Below, piece after piece: positions 17,517 to 26,915 of a DNA stretch of 64,000 nt. Position 1 is the stretch's first letter. The number at the start of each line of letters is the position of its first letter. The position numbers were made by a program, and so were the translations under genes. Under the pieces are notes generated by a model. It searched no databases and was not told the DNA's origin. It saw only the letters and a list, made by a program, of their open reading frames with translations. Location of the stretch: positions 62,001-126,000 of the forward strand of contig NZ_NOXW01000019.1 in assembly GCF_002251855.1 (NCBI RefSeq), read 5' to 3'. The DNA is from Rhodoferax sp. TH121 (GTDB lineage: Bacteria; Pseudomonadota; Gammaproteobacteria; Burkholderiales; Burkholderiaceae_C).

Positions 17517-19784
17517 CTACTGCAGCACCAGGTACATCGCGTTGGCTGGAAACTTGACGCTGGCCAGATCCCCATTGCGCGTCAGCGGCAGGGTCTGAAC
17601 TGCCATGCCATTCATGTCCAGCACCACACCCCGGCTGATGTGGGGATTGCGCACCGTGAGATCGAGGTCGGCTGACTGCACCTGCCAGGGTGACTGCCCG
17701 AACGACTCCAGGGTGAACCCCGGTGTGGTGGCGCCCTTGTCCAGGGCGATGCTGCTGGGGCTTTCTTTCCAGCCGTTGGGGCGGCTTTGGGTGGCGAACT
17801 GCACCAGGATTTTGTGGGAGCTGCGCAGCGGCTCCCCGTCCATGGACACCGCCATGGCGGCACCGAAGCTGTTGCCCGAGCGAAAGCGCACATCCTGCAG
17901 CTGGTGCGTGCTGGCGTTGCCAAAGTGGGCCACCACGCCCTGGGCCCGCGGGCTGTTGACGGTGCAGTAGCCCAGCAGGGTGTTCCACACCAGCTCCCCG
18001 GTGTTGGCGGTGATTTGCCCCGGGGCAACCCAGGGGGCCAGCGGCACCACGGTGCTGGGCGTTTTCTGGGGGCCGTAGGCCACCAGCACCGGCCCCACCT
18101 GGAAGGCCTGGGCGCGTACGCTGGTGGCCTGGCCGTCGCGCAGGGGGCCGTCGCCGCTGTCGCGGTTGGGGTCGAAGCTGGTTTCTTCTGCAATCAGCGG
18201 CGCCTTGCGCTGCCAGACCTCGTCCAGCGTGCGCTGTTCCAGCACCACCGGCGTGCCACGGCGCACATAGCCCATGCGAAAGGCCAGGGCCGCTGCCGGA
18301 AAACTGCCCAAAATCTCGGGCGTGGCAAACAGCCATTTGCCCTGTGACGGCAGGTAGCCGTTGGCGGACTGCGGCGGCGTCCAGCCCTCGTCGCCGGTCG
18401 AGAACCAGTAGTACCCGTCCACCCCGCTCAACGCCGCATAGGCGGCGACCAGAAACGGCCCTTCGGCGCCAAAGTTGTTGGGCAACACCCAGTTGCCCTC
18501 GGTCAGCAGCATGGGCCGCCCCTGGGTTTGCTTCAGGTTGATGGGCAGCTTGTCCGGGCTGCGCAGGATGCTCTCGTTGGTGAACTGGTCCCCTTTCATC
18601 AGCGCCCAGCCGTTGTTCACGCCCTTGTGCAAGCCGCCGGTGTAGACATTGGCAGCATCCACATCGCCAGCGGTATACGACCAGCGCTCTGCATCGTTGA
18701 GGTAGCGCGCGCTGCCGGTCTTCCAGTTGCCCGCGTTCACCAGCTGCCGGGCGCCCAGGGTCTGGCGCAGGTACTGCACCATGCCGGTGTTGAAGCTGTG
18801 CATGGTGCGGGCATAAAACTCTGTCTGATCGGCGCGCCGCTGGGCCTTGCCGCCGCGCAGGTCCCGCGGGTCGCCGATCAGCGGCCAGTCGCTGGGGGGC
18901 TGGGTCAGCTCCCACAGGTTGAGCAGCGCGGCGCGGCCGTCTTGCGGGGCGTCTGCGGCATCGCCTGCACCTTTCCAGGCAGCTAGGGCTTTGTCCAGGC
19001 TGCCGTACTTGCGTGCCAAAAAATCGCCATAACGCCGCTCCAGCGCTTGGCGTTGTGGCCCCTGGATGCCGTTCACGCTCCAAAACAGCAGGCTGTCCTC
19101 ATTCTGCAGTTGCAGGATGGCCACGCTGGGGTCCTGCGCCAGCGGAATGCCGGTGTAGGGGTTGGGCTCGGTCAGCAGCGCGCGCCACCAGGCCTTGTAG
19201 GCCGCTTGCAGCGTGGGGTCAAAAAACAGCAGGCCCAGTGCGGACTGCTTGTCGCCCCCCGCAATGCCCCAGGCTGCTGCAAACTTCATGGGCACGGCCC
19301 AGTAGGGCGAGAGCGTGGTGTAAATGCCCTCTTTGCGCATGGCCGCCACGGTGCGCCAGATGGCGTCGCGCTCGGCCGGGTTGATGTCGGTAATGGCCGC
19401 GTTCGGTGTTTTGTCCAGCGCCGGGCTGATCTGCTGGTGCAGCCGCACCATGTTGACGCCGCGCTTGGCCATGAAGCGGGCGTGCCGTGCCAGGTCGGGC
19501 GCACCCAGCGGCCACAGCGGGCGGGTTTGGCCGGTGCGGCCGGCCACATGGGTGTTGATGGCCCACAGCCGCAGCGGTTTGCCGTCGCCACGCACCAAGT
19601 CGCCTTCGGCATTGGCCCGCACAAAGCCGGTTTCTCCGGCGGTGGTTTCGTTCAGGCTGCGCAGGTCCAGCAGCGCCTCGGGCTGGAAGGTGTCGCGCGG
19701 CGGCGAGAAGTTCCAGGTCTGCGCTTGCGAAGCCCCTGCGAGCAGCAGTCCTATGCTCAGAAGCCAGTGTTTTTTGCTATGCAT
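17517..19784 (-). CDS. Exported GH5-like glycoside hydrolase
   Basis: 755 residues with a signal peptide (KKHWLLSIGLLLAGASQA). The TIM-barrel part contains INTHVAGR, RHARFMAKRGVNMVRLHQ and the likely acid/base motif ILQLQNEDSLLFW (about 230) and nucleophile strand LLTEGNWV, as in clan-A cellulase-type enzymes. A beta-rich C-terminal part of some 200 residues follows. Substrate is unknown (beta-glucan or plant polysaccharide are possibilities). The start codon falls inside the hairpin arm of a dispersed repeat copy. No co-oriented neighbour. Confidence 0.7.
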   Translation of the reverse strand: MHSKKHWLLSIGLLLAGASQAQTWNFSPPRDTFQPEALLDLRSLNETTAGETGFVRANAEGDLVRGDGKPLRLWAINTHVAGRTGQTRPLWPLGAPDLARHARFMAKRGVNMVRLHQQISPALDKTPNAAITDINPAERDAIWRTVAAMRKEGIYTTLSPYWAVPMKFAAAWGIAGGDKQSALGLLFFDPTLQAAYKAWWRALLTEPNPYTGIPLAQDPSVAILQLQNEDSLLFWSVNGIQGPQRQALERRYGDFLARKYGSLDKALAAWKGAGDAADAPQDGRAALLNLWELTQPPSDWPLIGDPRDLRGGKAQRRADQTEFYARTMHSFNTGMVQYLRQTLGARQLVNAGNWKTGSARYLNDAERWSYTAGDVDAANVYTGGLHKGVNNGWALMKGDQFTNESILRSPDKLPINLKQTQGRPMLLTEGNWVLPNNFGAEGPFLVAAYAALSGVDGYYWFSTGDEGWTPPQSANGYLPSQGKWLFATPEILGSFPAAALAFRMGYVRRGTPVVLEQRTLDEVWQRKAPLIAEETSFDPNRDSGDGPLRDGQATSVRAQAFQVGPVLVAYGPQKTPSTVVPLAPWVAPGQITANTGELVWNTLLGYCTVNSPRAQGVVAHFGNASTHQLQDVRFRSGNSFGAAMAVSMDGEPLRSSHKILVQFATQSRPNGWKESPSSIALDKGATTPGFTLESFGQSPWQVQSADLDLTVRNPHISRGVVLDMNGMAVQTLPLTRNGDLASVKFPANAMYLVLQ

Positions 19785-19833
19785 TTGGTAGCTGCTTGCG
19801 CATATTCCACAAGCTTGATCGGGTGGTTTTGCC
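19775..19833 (+). repeat. Dispersed repeat, copy 4 (over the glycosidase start)
   Basis: GCTATGCATTTGGTAGCTGC then TTGCGCATATTCCACAAG and a T-rich end. The minus-strand ATG of the glycosidase (19784) lies in the loop of the GCTAT...TAGC hairpin. Confidence 0.7.
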
Positions 19834-19935
19834 TGAAGTTATCTGTGAATGCTGCACTTGGCAAGGCCCCGCACGCGGCGGGCTCTTGTGCATGGACTAC
19901 GCCCCGACTGTACGACCCGATCCCATAATTTGCCC

Positions 19936-20325
19936 ATGAAAATTGCACTCGCTCTCGGAACCGCAACGCTCGCCTTGTTGTGGACAGGTTTCATCGCGCT
20001 CTCAGCCGCATTGGCCGATTGGCTGGCGGGCCAGGGTGGCCAATTGCAAGGGGGCCTTCAGGCCCTTGCACAGTGGCCTCTACCGCCGTGGATCGCACTG
20101 TGGACGGACCCCGCCGCTGCGGAAGCGATTCGCGCAACCATCGTCTGGTCTGTGGAAATGCTCGCTGCGGTTATGCCCTGGATCACCCCTTTGCTGGATT
20201 GGGTCGCCCCGCTGCTGTGGGTCGTTTGGGCGTTTGGCATGGTGGGGCTGGTGGTGTTGGCGGCAGTGGGCTTGCTGCTGATGGGTCGCATGCGCAAGCG
20301 TCGGCAGTTTGTAGCTGCGCGCTAG
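19936..20325 (+). CDS. Small membrane protein
   Basis: 129 residues from ATG 19936, chosen because it starts a clean hydrophobic segment (MKIALALGTATLALLWTGFIAL). A second long hydrophobic region lies near residues 84-118, ending in a basic GRMRKRRQF tail. Tryptophan-rich amphipathic stretch (WPLPPWIALWTD) between. Two or three membrane passes; family not recognised. CATAAT at 19924 could be its -10. Confidence 0.5.
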   Translation: MKIALALGTATLALLWTGFIALSAALADWLAGQGGQLQGGLQALAQWPLPPWIALWTDPAAAEAIRATIVWSVEMLAAVMPWITPLLDWVAPLLWVVWAFGMVGLVVLAAVGLLLMGRMRKRRQFVAAR

Positions 20326-20360
20326 GCGGATAGGCTGAGGGGCGTTGGCTCTCGCCCGCG

Positions 20361-20447
20361 AGGGGAAGGGCTCTGCGTTTTGCTCCGTGTCCCCCGCCCG
20401 CTGCGCGGGCTCCTCCTTGACCTGCGCAAAAACGCAGAGCCCTTCCC
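20361..20447. repeat. Long imperfect palindrome between convergent genes
   Basis: GGGAAGGGCTCTGCGTTTT (from 20363) pairs with AAAAACGCAGAGCCCTTCCC (ends 20447), an arm of about 19 bp; inside is a CCCGC-TGC-GCGGG hairpin (about 20396-20409). It may be a bidirectional terminator or a dispersed intergenic element; only one copy is in the window. Confidence 0.65.
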
Positions 20448-20499
20448 TTCGCTAGGTGCGTCGGAATGCCAGGGCCACTCAGGAGCAAGCGCCCAAAAC

Positions 20500-20943
20500 T
20501 CAGTACGGGTTCTTGAACCCCAAGCGCGCCATGATTTCGCTCTCGCGCAGCTCCATCACTTCCGCGTCTTCGTCCAGTTCGTGGTCCCAGCCTTGGGCGT
20601 GCAGGGTGCCGTGCACGATCATGTGGGCGTAGTGGGCTTCCAGCGTTTTCTTTTGCTCTTTGGCTTCCTTGGCGATCACCGGCGCGCACAACACCAGGTC
20701 GGCGGTGACGGGGTCCTGGGTGTAGTCGAAGGTCAGCACATTGGTGGCGTAGTCCTTCTGGCGGTACTCGCGGTTCAGGGTCTGGCCTTCTTCGGCGTCG
20801 ACGATGCGCACGGTGATCTCGCCGTCCACCTCCAGGGTGTTGCGGATCCAGCGGATCACTTTGTGGCGCTTGAGGGCATCGCGGTGCTTGTCTGCGTCTT
20901 TGAGTTTGCCAAATTGCAGGGAGAGTGAGAGTTCGGGCAGCAT
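20500..20943 (-). CDS. ybeY: Endoribonuclease YbeY
   Basis: 147 residues. The zinc motif [12 protein letters not shown] (H-x3-H-x5-H) is intact, as is [19 protein letters not shown]. YbeY acts in 16S rRNA 3'-end maturation and ribosome quality control. Its start overlaps the phoH stop by one base, the common phoH-ybeY pair; the usual next gene (corC/ybeX) is absent. Confidence 0.94.
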   Translation of the reverse strand: MLPELSLSLQFGKLKDADKHRDALKRHKVIRWIRNTLEVDGEITVRIVDAEEGQTLNREYRQKDYATNVLTFDYTQDPVTADLVLCAPVIAKEAKEQKKTLEAHYAHMIVHGTLHAQGWDHELDEDAEVMELRESEIMARLGFKNPY

Positions 20944-21986
20944 CAGCGAGCCTTGGTGGAGGTGGTTTTGGCGGACTTGGTTTGGGGGGCGCGGGTCTTG
21001 GGCAAGCCTACGCGGGGCAGCTCTTCTTCGGCGTCCGGGATGGCAATGGGTGGCAAATCTTCCAGCCGCGCGGCCTCGTAGGCATCCACGATGCGGGCCA
21101 CCAGCGGGTGGCGCACGATGTCGGCGCTGGTCAGGCGGGTGATGGCAATGCCTGGCGTGCGGCGTAGCACGCGCTCGGCCTCTACCAGCCCGCTCATCTG
21201 CGCCTTGGGCAAGTCGATCTGGGTCAGGTCGCCAGTGATGACGGTCTTGGTGCCAAAGCCCACGCGCGTCAAAAACATCTTCATCTGCTCGGGCGTGGTG
21301 TTCTGGGCCTCGTCCAGGATCACAAACGCGTTGTTCAGCGTACGCCCGCGCATAAAGGCCAATGGCGCGATTTCCAGCTGCTGGCGCTCGAAAGCTTTGT
21401 GCACCTGGTCGTAACCCATCAGGTCGTAGAGTGCGTCGTACAGCGGGCGCAAATACGGGTCCACCTTCTGGTTCAGGTCGCCGGGCAGAAAGCCGAGGCG
21501 CTCGCCCGCTTCCACGGCGGGGCGGGTCAGCACAATGCGCTGTACGGCGCTGCGCTGTAGCGCATCCACCGCGGCGGCCACGGCCAGGTAGGTCTTGCCG
21601 GTACCGGCGGGGCCGATGCCAAACGTAATGTCGAACTCGGCAATGTTGTCCAGGTACAGCGCCTGGTTCTGGCTGCGGGGCTTGAGGTCGGCGCGGCGGG
21701 TGGACAGCGTGGGGCCATCTTCACCGTCCATGCCCCCATCGCCGCTGAGCATGAGCTGCACGGTGGAGGCTGCGATGGGGCGGCCTGCGATCTCGTACAA
21801 GGCCTGCAGCATTTCCATGGCGCGCTGGGCCTTGGCCTTAGCACCTTCCACCTTGAACTGCTCGTGGCGGTGGGCAATGCGCACCTCCAATTCGCGCTCG
21901 ATGGTGCGCAGGTGTTCGTCGGTGGGGCCGCACAGGTGCGAGAGGCGCGTGTTGTTCAGCGGGGTGAAGATGTGTTTGAGAATCAA
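20943..21986 (-). CDS. ybeZ: PhoH-family ATPase (YbeZ)
   Basis: 347 residues. Walker A is [11 protein letters not shown], Walker B-like [21 protein letters not shown], then [14 protein letters not shown] and the [22 protein letters not shown] end. PhoH-like proteins are RNA-associated ATPases or helicases acting with YbeY. An Ala/Lys-rich C-terminal tail ([18 protein letters not shown]) is extra. Transcribed divergently from ruvA. Confidence 0.93.
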   Translation of the reverse strand: MILKHIFTPLNNTRLSHLCGPTDEHLRTIERELEVRIAHRHEQFKVEGAKAKAQRAMEMLQALYEIAGRPIAASTVQLMLSGDGGMDGEDGPTLSTRRADLKPRSQNQALYLDNIAEFDITFGIGPAGTGKTYLAVAAAVDALQRSAVQRIVLTRPAVEAGERLGFLPGDLNQKVDPYLRPLYDALYDLMGYDQVHKAFERQQLEIAPLAFMRGRTLNNAFVILDEAQNTTPEQMKMFLTRVGFGTKTVITGDLTQIDLPKAQMSGLVEAERVLRRTPGIAITRLTSADIVRHPLVARIVDAYEAARLEDLPPIAIPDAEEELPRVGLPKTRAPQTKSAKTTSTKAR

Positions 21987-22098
21987 GCTGATAATCCGGC
22001 AGGGCTAAAGGGGGCGCCACGGTGGGCGCATCCCCACATTGTCCCCAATGTTCGGCCTCCGGGCCACACCCCCGCATTCCAACCCCAGGCACACCACG

Positions 22099-22671
22099 AT
22101 GATCGGCAAACTTACAGGCATCCTCAGCGACAAAAACCCACCCCAGGTCATCATCGACTGTGGCGGCGTGGGCTACGAGGTGCAGGTGCCCATGAGCACT
22201 TTCTATAACCTGCCTGCCGACGGTGCCAAGGTCTCGCTGCTGACCCACTTTGTGGTGCGAGAGGACGCGCAAATCTTGTACGGCTTTGCCACCGCCGCCG
22301 AGCGCGAGGCCTTTCGCGAGTTGATCAAAATCTCGGGCGTGGGTCCGCGCACGGCGCTGTCGGTGCTCTCGGGCATGGATGTGGGTGACCTGGCCCAGGC
22401 CGTGACCCTGCAGGAGGCCGGGCGCCTGGTCAAGGTACCCGGCATCGGCAAAAAGACGGCCGAGCGCTTGCTGCTGGAGCTCAAGGGTAAGTTGGGCGCT
22501 GACCTTGGCGCCCCCATGGGTGCGGTGGGCGACGCCCAGTCCGACATCCTGCAGGCACTGCTGGCGTTGGGTTACAACGACAAGGAAGCCGCCGCGGCGC
22601 TCAAAGCCCTGCCCAAGGACGTCGGCGTGAGTGACGGTATCAAACTGGCCCTCAAATCTTTGGCCAAATAG
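22099..22671 (+). CDS. ruvA: Holliday junction DNA helicase subunit RuvA
   Basis: 190 residues. Start 22099 gives the canonical MIGKLTGIL. Domain I (OB fold) is followed by helix-hairpin-helix motifs ([35 protein letters not shown]) and a C-terminal RuvB-binding domain ([22 protein letters not shown]). RuvA tetramers hold four-way junctions for RuvB. In many genomes ruvB follows at once; here a carbonic anhydrase gene and a repeat intervene. Confidence 0.96.
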   Translation: MIGKLTGILSDKNPPQVIIDCGGVGYEVQVPMSTFYNLPADGAKVSLLTHFVVREDAQILYGFATAAEREAFRELIKISGVGPRTALSVLSGMDVGDLAQAVTLQEAGRLVKVPGIGKKTAERLLLELKGKLGADLGAPMGAVGDAQSDILQALLALGYNDKEAAAALKALPKDVGVSDGIKLALKSLAK

Positions 22672-22697
22672 CCGCCCGAGCAAAGTAAGGGTGTTTT

Positions 22698-22771
22698 GCC
22701 GCCGGGCCGCCCCAAGGCAAATCGCGGCCCCCTTGGGGGGCAGCAACCCGCGTATCGGCAGAGCGTGGGGG
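22698..22771. repeat. Comamonadaceae-type intergenic repeat
   Basis: GCCGCCCCAAGG (22706-22717) faces CCTTGGGGGGC (22731-22741) around GCAAATCGCGGCCC-like spacer, followed by CAGC-ACCCGCG and GAGCGTGGGGG. I recall very similar intergenic elements in Acidovorax and Rhodoferax genomes; that is memory, not a search. Confidence 0.55.
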
Positions 22772-22777
22772 CAATGC

Positions 22778-23869
22778 CTATTGGGCTTCGCGCACGGGAC
22801 GGCTATTGAGCGCCTGCACGGGGCGGGCGTTGTTGGGGTAGAGCTGGGTGAAGAGCTTGAGCTGGCTGCGGCTGAGCGGCGACGGTTGTTTGAGCACCAT
22901 CCACAGCACCCCTTCGGTGCAAGGCGGGGTGGTCAGCGAGCCCATGAACTGGTAGTAGCGCTGGTCGGCCGGTAGCAGTTCGTTGAGGTTGAGCAGCTCG
23001 CGCGGCATGCGCACGCGGTCGCCCGCGTCCAGCGGCATGTAGGTCCAGACCTTGTCGATCAGTGGGTTGGCCTCGCCGGGCTGAAGCAGCACCGCCACCA
23101 CCGCCAGTTGGCCTTCATCATTCTTGTGCACCAGGTGCGCCACCATGGCGGCCCGCTGTCCGTTGATTTGCTCCTCGGACGGGGAGTGGAAATGGAACTG
23201 CAGCAACCGGTAGCGCGTTCCGCGCACAGTAATGTTGTTCTCGCCCTGCACATCCACCTGGATGGTATGGCCATTGTTGATCACCGTGCCATTGCTGGGC
23301 ACGTAGTTGAACTTCACCGGTTCGGCGGGGCCCTGCAGCGTGTTGCCTTCTTCGATGTTGATGGGGGATTGGCGTTTGCCTATGGCACACACATTGAACT
23401 CGGGCTTGAGTTTGGCCCAGGCCTGCGGGCCGGTTTCGCCTTCGTAGGACCAGTGCACATCGCCCCCATGGGCATCCGTCGCAGGAGCCGCGGACACCGA
23501 CGTAATCTGCACCGTTTGCCCGTGGCCCACCACGGCGGCGGCACGAGCGGCTTTTGTGCTCACGGGCGCGGGGGTGCCATTGCCGGCCGCCTTGCCGCTG
23601 ACCACGATGGTGAGTTTCTTTTTGGCCGGTACCGACGTGCCCAAGGCCTCGCGCAGCTGGTCGCCCACTTCTTTGGGGCTGGATGCGCTGGTGGCGGTGA
23701 TGTCTGCGGCAGGTTTTTTGGCGGCGGCTTTGGGAGCGGGCGGCGGATCGTTGGCACGTGCAGTGCCGCAGCTCAGTGCCAGGCCCGCCAAGAGCAGGGC
23801 GCCCAGAAGGTGTTGCAGGGGCCGGGGGCGGTGCAAGGCTGTGGGGCGGCGGGAGAGCATGGGTGGCAA
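22778..23869 (-). CDS. Exported alpha-type carbonic anhydrase with long N-terminal linker
   Basis: 363 residues. The catalytic domain starts near residue 140 ([17 protein letters not shown]), with QSPINIE, zinc-ligand motif [20 protein letters not shown] and [16 protein letters not shown]. Converts CO2 and bicarbonate in the periplasm. The first 45 residues look like a signal sequence; about 90 residues of low-complexity Ala/Lys/Thr linker follow, unusual for a family of roughly 240-250 residues. It sits inverted between ruvA and ruvB. Confidence 0.9.
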   Translation of the reverse strand: MPPMLSRRPTALHRPRPLQHLLGALLLAGLALSCGTARANDPPPAPKAAAKKPAADITATSASSPKEVGDQLREALGTSVPAKKKLTIVVSGKAAGNGTPAPVSTKAARAAAVVGHGQTVQITSVSAAPATDAHGGDVHWSYEGETGPQAWAKLKPEFNVCAIGKRQSPINIEEGNTLQGPAEPVKFNYVPSNGTVINNGHTIQVDVQGENNITVRGTRYRLLQFHFHSPSEEQINGQRAAMVAHLVHKNDEGQLAVVAVLLQPGEANPLIDKVWTYMPLDAGDRVRMPRELLNLNELLPADQRYYQFMGSLTTPPCTEGVLWMVLKQPSPLSRSQLKLFTQLYPNNARPVQALNSRPVREAQ

Positions 23870-24014
23870 GGCCTTTCAGACGGGCACGGGCGAAACGAGG
23901 GGGTGTGCAACTGGTATCGGCAGTTGTGGATGGCTTCTTGAGCCACGCCCTGTGCAGGCTATAGTGGCAACCCACCCCGCGTTTCACCCATTTTGCAACC
24001 TACAGGCCCTTTGC

Positions 24015-25088
24015 GTGAGCATCCAGACTGACGATTTTGCTGTTCCCCCTTTGCCCGCTGGCGTCAGCCGGGTGGTGTCTGCGGCCCCGACCTCCAGCAG
24101 CGAGGAAGCCCTGGAGCGCGCACTGCGCCCCAAGCTGCTGGACGAGTATGTGGGCCAGGCCAAGGTGCGCGAGCAGCTGGAGATCTTTATCGGTGCCGCC
24201 AAAAAGCGGGGCGAAGCGCTGGACCATGTGCTGCTGTTTGGCCCGCCCGGCCTGGGCAAGACCACGCTCTCCCACATCATCGCGCACGAGCTGGGCGTGA
24301 ACCTGCGCCAGACCAGTGGCCCGGTGCTGGAGAAACCCAAGGACCTGGCGGCCCTGCTGACCGGGCTGGAAAAGAACGACGTACTGTTCATTGACGAAAT
24401 CCACCGCCTCTCGGCCGTGGTGGAAGAAATCTTGTACCCCGCGCTGGAGGACTACAAGATCGACATCATGATCGGCGAAGGCCCGGCGGCCCGCAGCATC
24501 AAGCTCGACCTGCAGCCCTTCACACTGGTGGGCGCCACCACACGCGCCGGCATGCTGACCAACCCGCTGCGCGACCGCTTTGGCATCGTGGCGCGGCTGG
24601 AGTTTTATACGAATGACGAGCTGGCCCGCATCGTCAAGCGCAGCGCGGGCCTGCTGGGGGTGCCCATGGACGAGGACGGTGGGTTCGAGATCGCCCGCCG
24701 CTCGCGCGGCACGCCACGTATTGCCAACCGCCTGCTGCGCCGCGTGCGCGACTACGCCGAAGTGAAAGGCGAGGGCAAGATCACCCTGGACATGGCCAAC
24801 CGTGCGCTGGCCATGCTGGACGTGGACCCGCAGGGCTTCGACCTGATGGACCGCAAGCTGCTGGAGGCCGTGATCCACCGCTTTGACGGTGGCCCCGTGG
24901 GGCTGGACAACATTGCGGCCAGCATTGGCGAAGAGCGCGAAACCATCGAGGACGTGATTGAGCCCTACCTGATCCAGCAAGGCTATCTGCAGCGCACCCC
25001 GCGTGGGCGCATTGCCACGCTGGCCGCCTACCGGCACCTGGGCGTGACGGCGCCGGCTGGCCCGGCGGTGGACCTGCTGGGCGACTGA
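24015..25088 (+). CDS. ruvB: Holliday junction DNA helicase subunit RuvB
   Basis: 357 residues from GTG 24015 (MSIQTDDF). AAA+ motifs: Walker [14 protein letters not shown], Walker [12 protein letters not shown], sensor [10 protein letters not shown], and arginine-finger region PLRDRFGI. A winged-helix C-terminal domain ends with [15 protein letters not shown]. Branch-migration motor acting with RuvA. The frame is open far upstream over the carbonic anhydrase gene, but that part is not RuvB-like. Confidence 0.95.
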   Translation: MSIQTDDFAVPPLPAGVSRVVSAAPTSSSEEALERALRPKLLDEYVGQAKVREQLEIFIGAAKKRGEALDHVLLFGPPGLGKTTLSHIIAHELGVNLRQTSGPVLEKPKDLAALLTGLEKNDVLFIDEIHRLSAVVEEILYPALEDYKIDIMIGEGPAARSIKLDLQPFTLVGATTRAGMLTNPLRDRFGIVARLEFYTNDELARIVKRSAGLLGVPMDEDGGFEIARRSRGTPRIANRLLRRVRDYAEVKGEGKITLDMANRALAMLDVDPQGFDLMDRKLLEAVIHRFDGGPVGLDNIAASIGEERETIEDVIEPYLIQQGYLQRTPRGRIATLAAYRHLGVTAPAGPAVDLLGD

Positions 25089-25090
25089 AC

Positions 25091-26845
25091 CTAAGCCCGG
25101 GCGGGGCCGGGTTGGTGCAGGTGTACCAGCACGTGGTGCACGATCAGCAGCTGCGCGGCGTAGTAGGTCAACAAGATCCAGAACGAGGCCAGGGGCACGG
25201 GCGTGAGGAACTTGTTGATGGCGATCAGCGAGTCGCTGAGCATGAACACACAGGCCCCCGCTGCTACCCAGCGCGCTGCGGAGTCACCCGGCACGCTGGC
25301 CCGTGACCAGGCCTGTGCCGCCATCAGGCAGATGACGGTGACATAGGCGGCCACAGCCCCCTGGAGCACAGGGTTGCCCAAGCTACCCCACAACACCCCC
25401 AGCATCAAGGCACCAAAGGCCAGCAAGCCCCACAGTGCCTTGCGCTGCACAAACCAGCCCGCGCCTTGGCGGAACAGTGCGATATAAAACACGTGCGCCA
25501 CCAAAAACGACGCCAGACCGGGAATGAAATAGTCGCCCGGCAGCATGAGGAAGACATCGCCGCCCAGCGAGAACAGCAGCGCACCCAGCAGCAAGGCGTG
25601 TGATTTTGAGCCAAATGTGCCGCCGGACCTTGTGGAATGTGCGCGAATAGCTACAAAAATCATAGCTAGCACCATGACCAGCGGCTTGGTAAGAAGGTAG
25701 TACGGCAGTAGCTCCATGGCACCCAGCGTGGCCAGGGCAGCGGCTTCCACCATCAGCACCTCCAAAGCGCTCAGCGTGTGTTGCATGTAACGGCCCAACG
25801 CCCACACCCCCGCCGACAGCGCCACGCAGCCCACCGCGGCATGGGCGAAGCTCAGACTGTCGGCCACCCACAGGTAGCCCGCCACCGCGCCCAGCAAGCC
25901 CAGAAACTGCAGGCTGGCAAACCACTGCTGGCCACGGCTCAGGGGCGGGTTGTAGGTCTGCACCTGTTCCAGCCGAAAGGCGGGCTTGGGGTGGGTGGCG
26001 GCCAGGTCGGCGGGTTGCCAGCCCGGCGGCTTGAGCCACACGCGCAACTTGTCGCTCCAGCGGCGGGTAGCCCAGCTGTCTTTGGCCAAACCCCAATAGA
26101 CGTCGGCATTGGCCCAGAGCGGGTCCCAGCTGTTGAGCGGGCCGCGCGTACCGTATACGCAGGGTTCCTCCTCTTCGGTGAAGGTGCCGAACATACGGTC
26201 CCACAGCACCAGGATGCCGCCGTAGTTCTTGTCGATGTACGGATCGTTCACCGCGTGGTGTACGCGGTGGTTGCTGGGGGAACAGAACACCCGGTCAAAC
26301 CAGCCCAGCTTGCCCACCTGCTCCGTGTGCACCCAGAATTGGTAGAGCAAATCAATCAGCGCCACGATGCCAAAAATCATGGGCGGCACACCGGCAACGG
26401 CCATGGGCAGGTAGAAGATCCAGCCAAAGAATGCGCCGCTGCTGGTTTGGCGCAGGGCGGTGGACAGGTTGTAGTGCTGGCTCTGGTGGTGCACCACATG
26501 GGCCGCCCAAAACAGCGCCACCACGTGGCCCGCGCGGTGCAGCCAGTAGTAGCAAAAGTCGTAGAACACCAGCGCCAGCACGATGCCGTACCAGGTCTTC
26601 CAGAATTCCAGGTCCGGGTAAATGGCGACGGCGCTGAACACCGCGGTGTAGATGCCTACGCTGAGTGCCTTGGTGAGCACCCCCCCCACCTGGCTCAGGA
26701 TGCCCAGGCTGATGCTGTTGATGGCATCGTTGAGCCGGTAGGCCTTGGCCCCTGGCACGCGGGCCGTGGTGCGGCGGCTCCAGAAGAACTCCAGTGCGAT
26801 CAGCAACAGGAAAACAGGGGTGGCGAACACAATGACTTTGCTCAT
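25091..26845 (-). CDS. Fatty-acid-hydroxylase/sterol-desaturase domain fused to a YhhN (lysoplasmalogenase-like) domain
   Basis: 584 residues from ATG 26845 (MSKVIVFATPVFLL); an upstream extension to 26971 is not protein-like. The N-terminal half is an integral-membrane di-iron hydroxylase with histidine boxes HRAGH, HVVHHQSQH and NHRVHH. The C-terminal part (about 380-584) is a multi-helix YhhN/TMEM86-like domain with ALLFSLGGDVFLM and CVFMLSDSLIA. Both domain families include ether-lipid-cleaving enzymes (alkylglycerol monooxygenase; lysoplasmalogenase), so ether-lipid breakdown is a reasonable inference. Residues of about 393-414 (VAIRAHSTRSGG) come from a repeat copy. Confidence 0.8.
   Translation of the reverse strand: MSKVIVFATPVFLLLIALEFFWSRRTTARVPGAKAYRLNDAINSISLGILSQVGGVLTKALSVGIYTAVFSAVAIYPDLEFWKTWYGIVLALVFYDFCYYWLHRAGHVVALFWAAHVVHHQSQHYNLSTALRQTSSGAFFGWIFYLPMAVAGVPPMIFGIVALIDLLYQFWVHTEQVGKLGWFDRVFCSPSNHRVHHAVNDPYIDKNYGGILVLWDRMFGTFTEEEEPCVYGTRGPLNSWDPLWANADVYWGLAKDSWATRRWSDKLRVWLKPPGWQPADLAATHPKPAFRLEQVQTYNPPLSRGQQWFASLQFLGLLGAVAGYLWVADSLSFAHAAVGCVALSAGVWALGRYMQHTLSALEVLMVEAAALATLGAMELLPYYLLTKPLVMVLAMIFVAIRAHSTRSGGTFGSKSHALLLGALLFSLGGDVFLMLPGDYFIPGLASFLVAHVFYIALFRQGAGWFVQRKALWGLLAFGALMLGVLWGSLGNPVLQGAVAAYVTVICLMAAQAWSRASVPGDSAARWVAAGACVFMLSDSLIAINKFLTPVPLASFWILLTYYAAQLLIVHHVLVHLHQPGPARA
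25602..25666 (-). repeat. Dispersed in-gene repeat, copy 5 (YhhN fusion)
   Basis: On the minus strand: GCTATGATTTTTGTAGCTAT, TCGCGCACATTCCACAAGG and a CATTTGG end. Sense to the host gene, read as FVAIRAHSTRSGGTFG, the common phase. Confidence 0.75.
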
Positions 26846-26915
26846 GGCGGCATTTTTGCCGAGCAAGCGCTTGGTGCCGAGCGGGACAACCCTAGGCCGG
26901 GCTAGAGCGAGCTGA

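Noticed and set aside
17452..19083. Alternative frame of about 540 codons within the glycosidase
   Set aside because: Arg/Pro/Gln-rich frame-shifted reading of a gene with clear signal peptide and catalytic motifs.
20305..20325. Truncated repeat copy (TTTGTAGCTGCGCGC)
   Set aside because: Only the core resembles the family; arms and the ACGGGGG box are missing.
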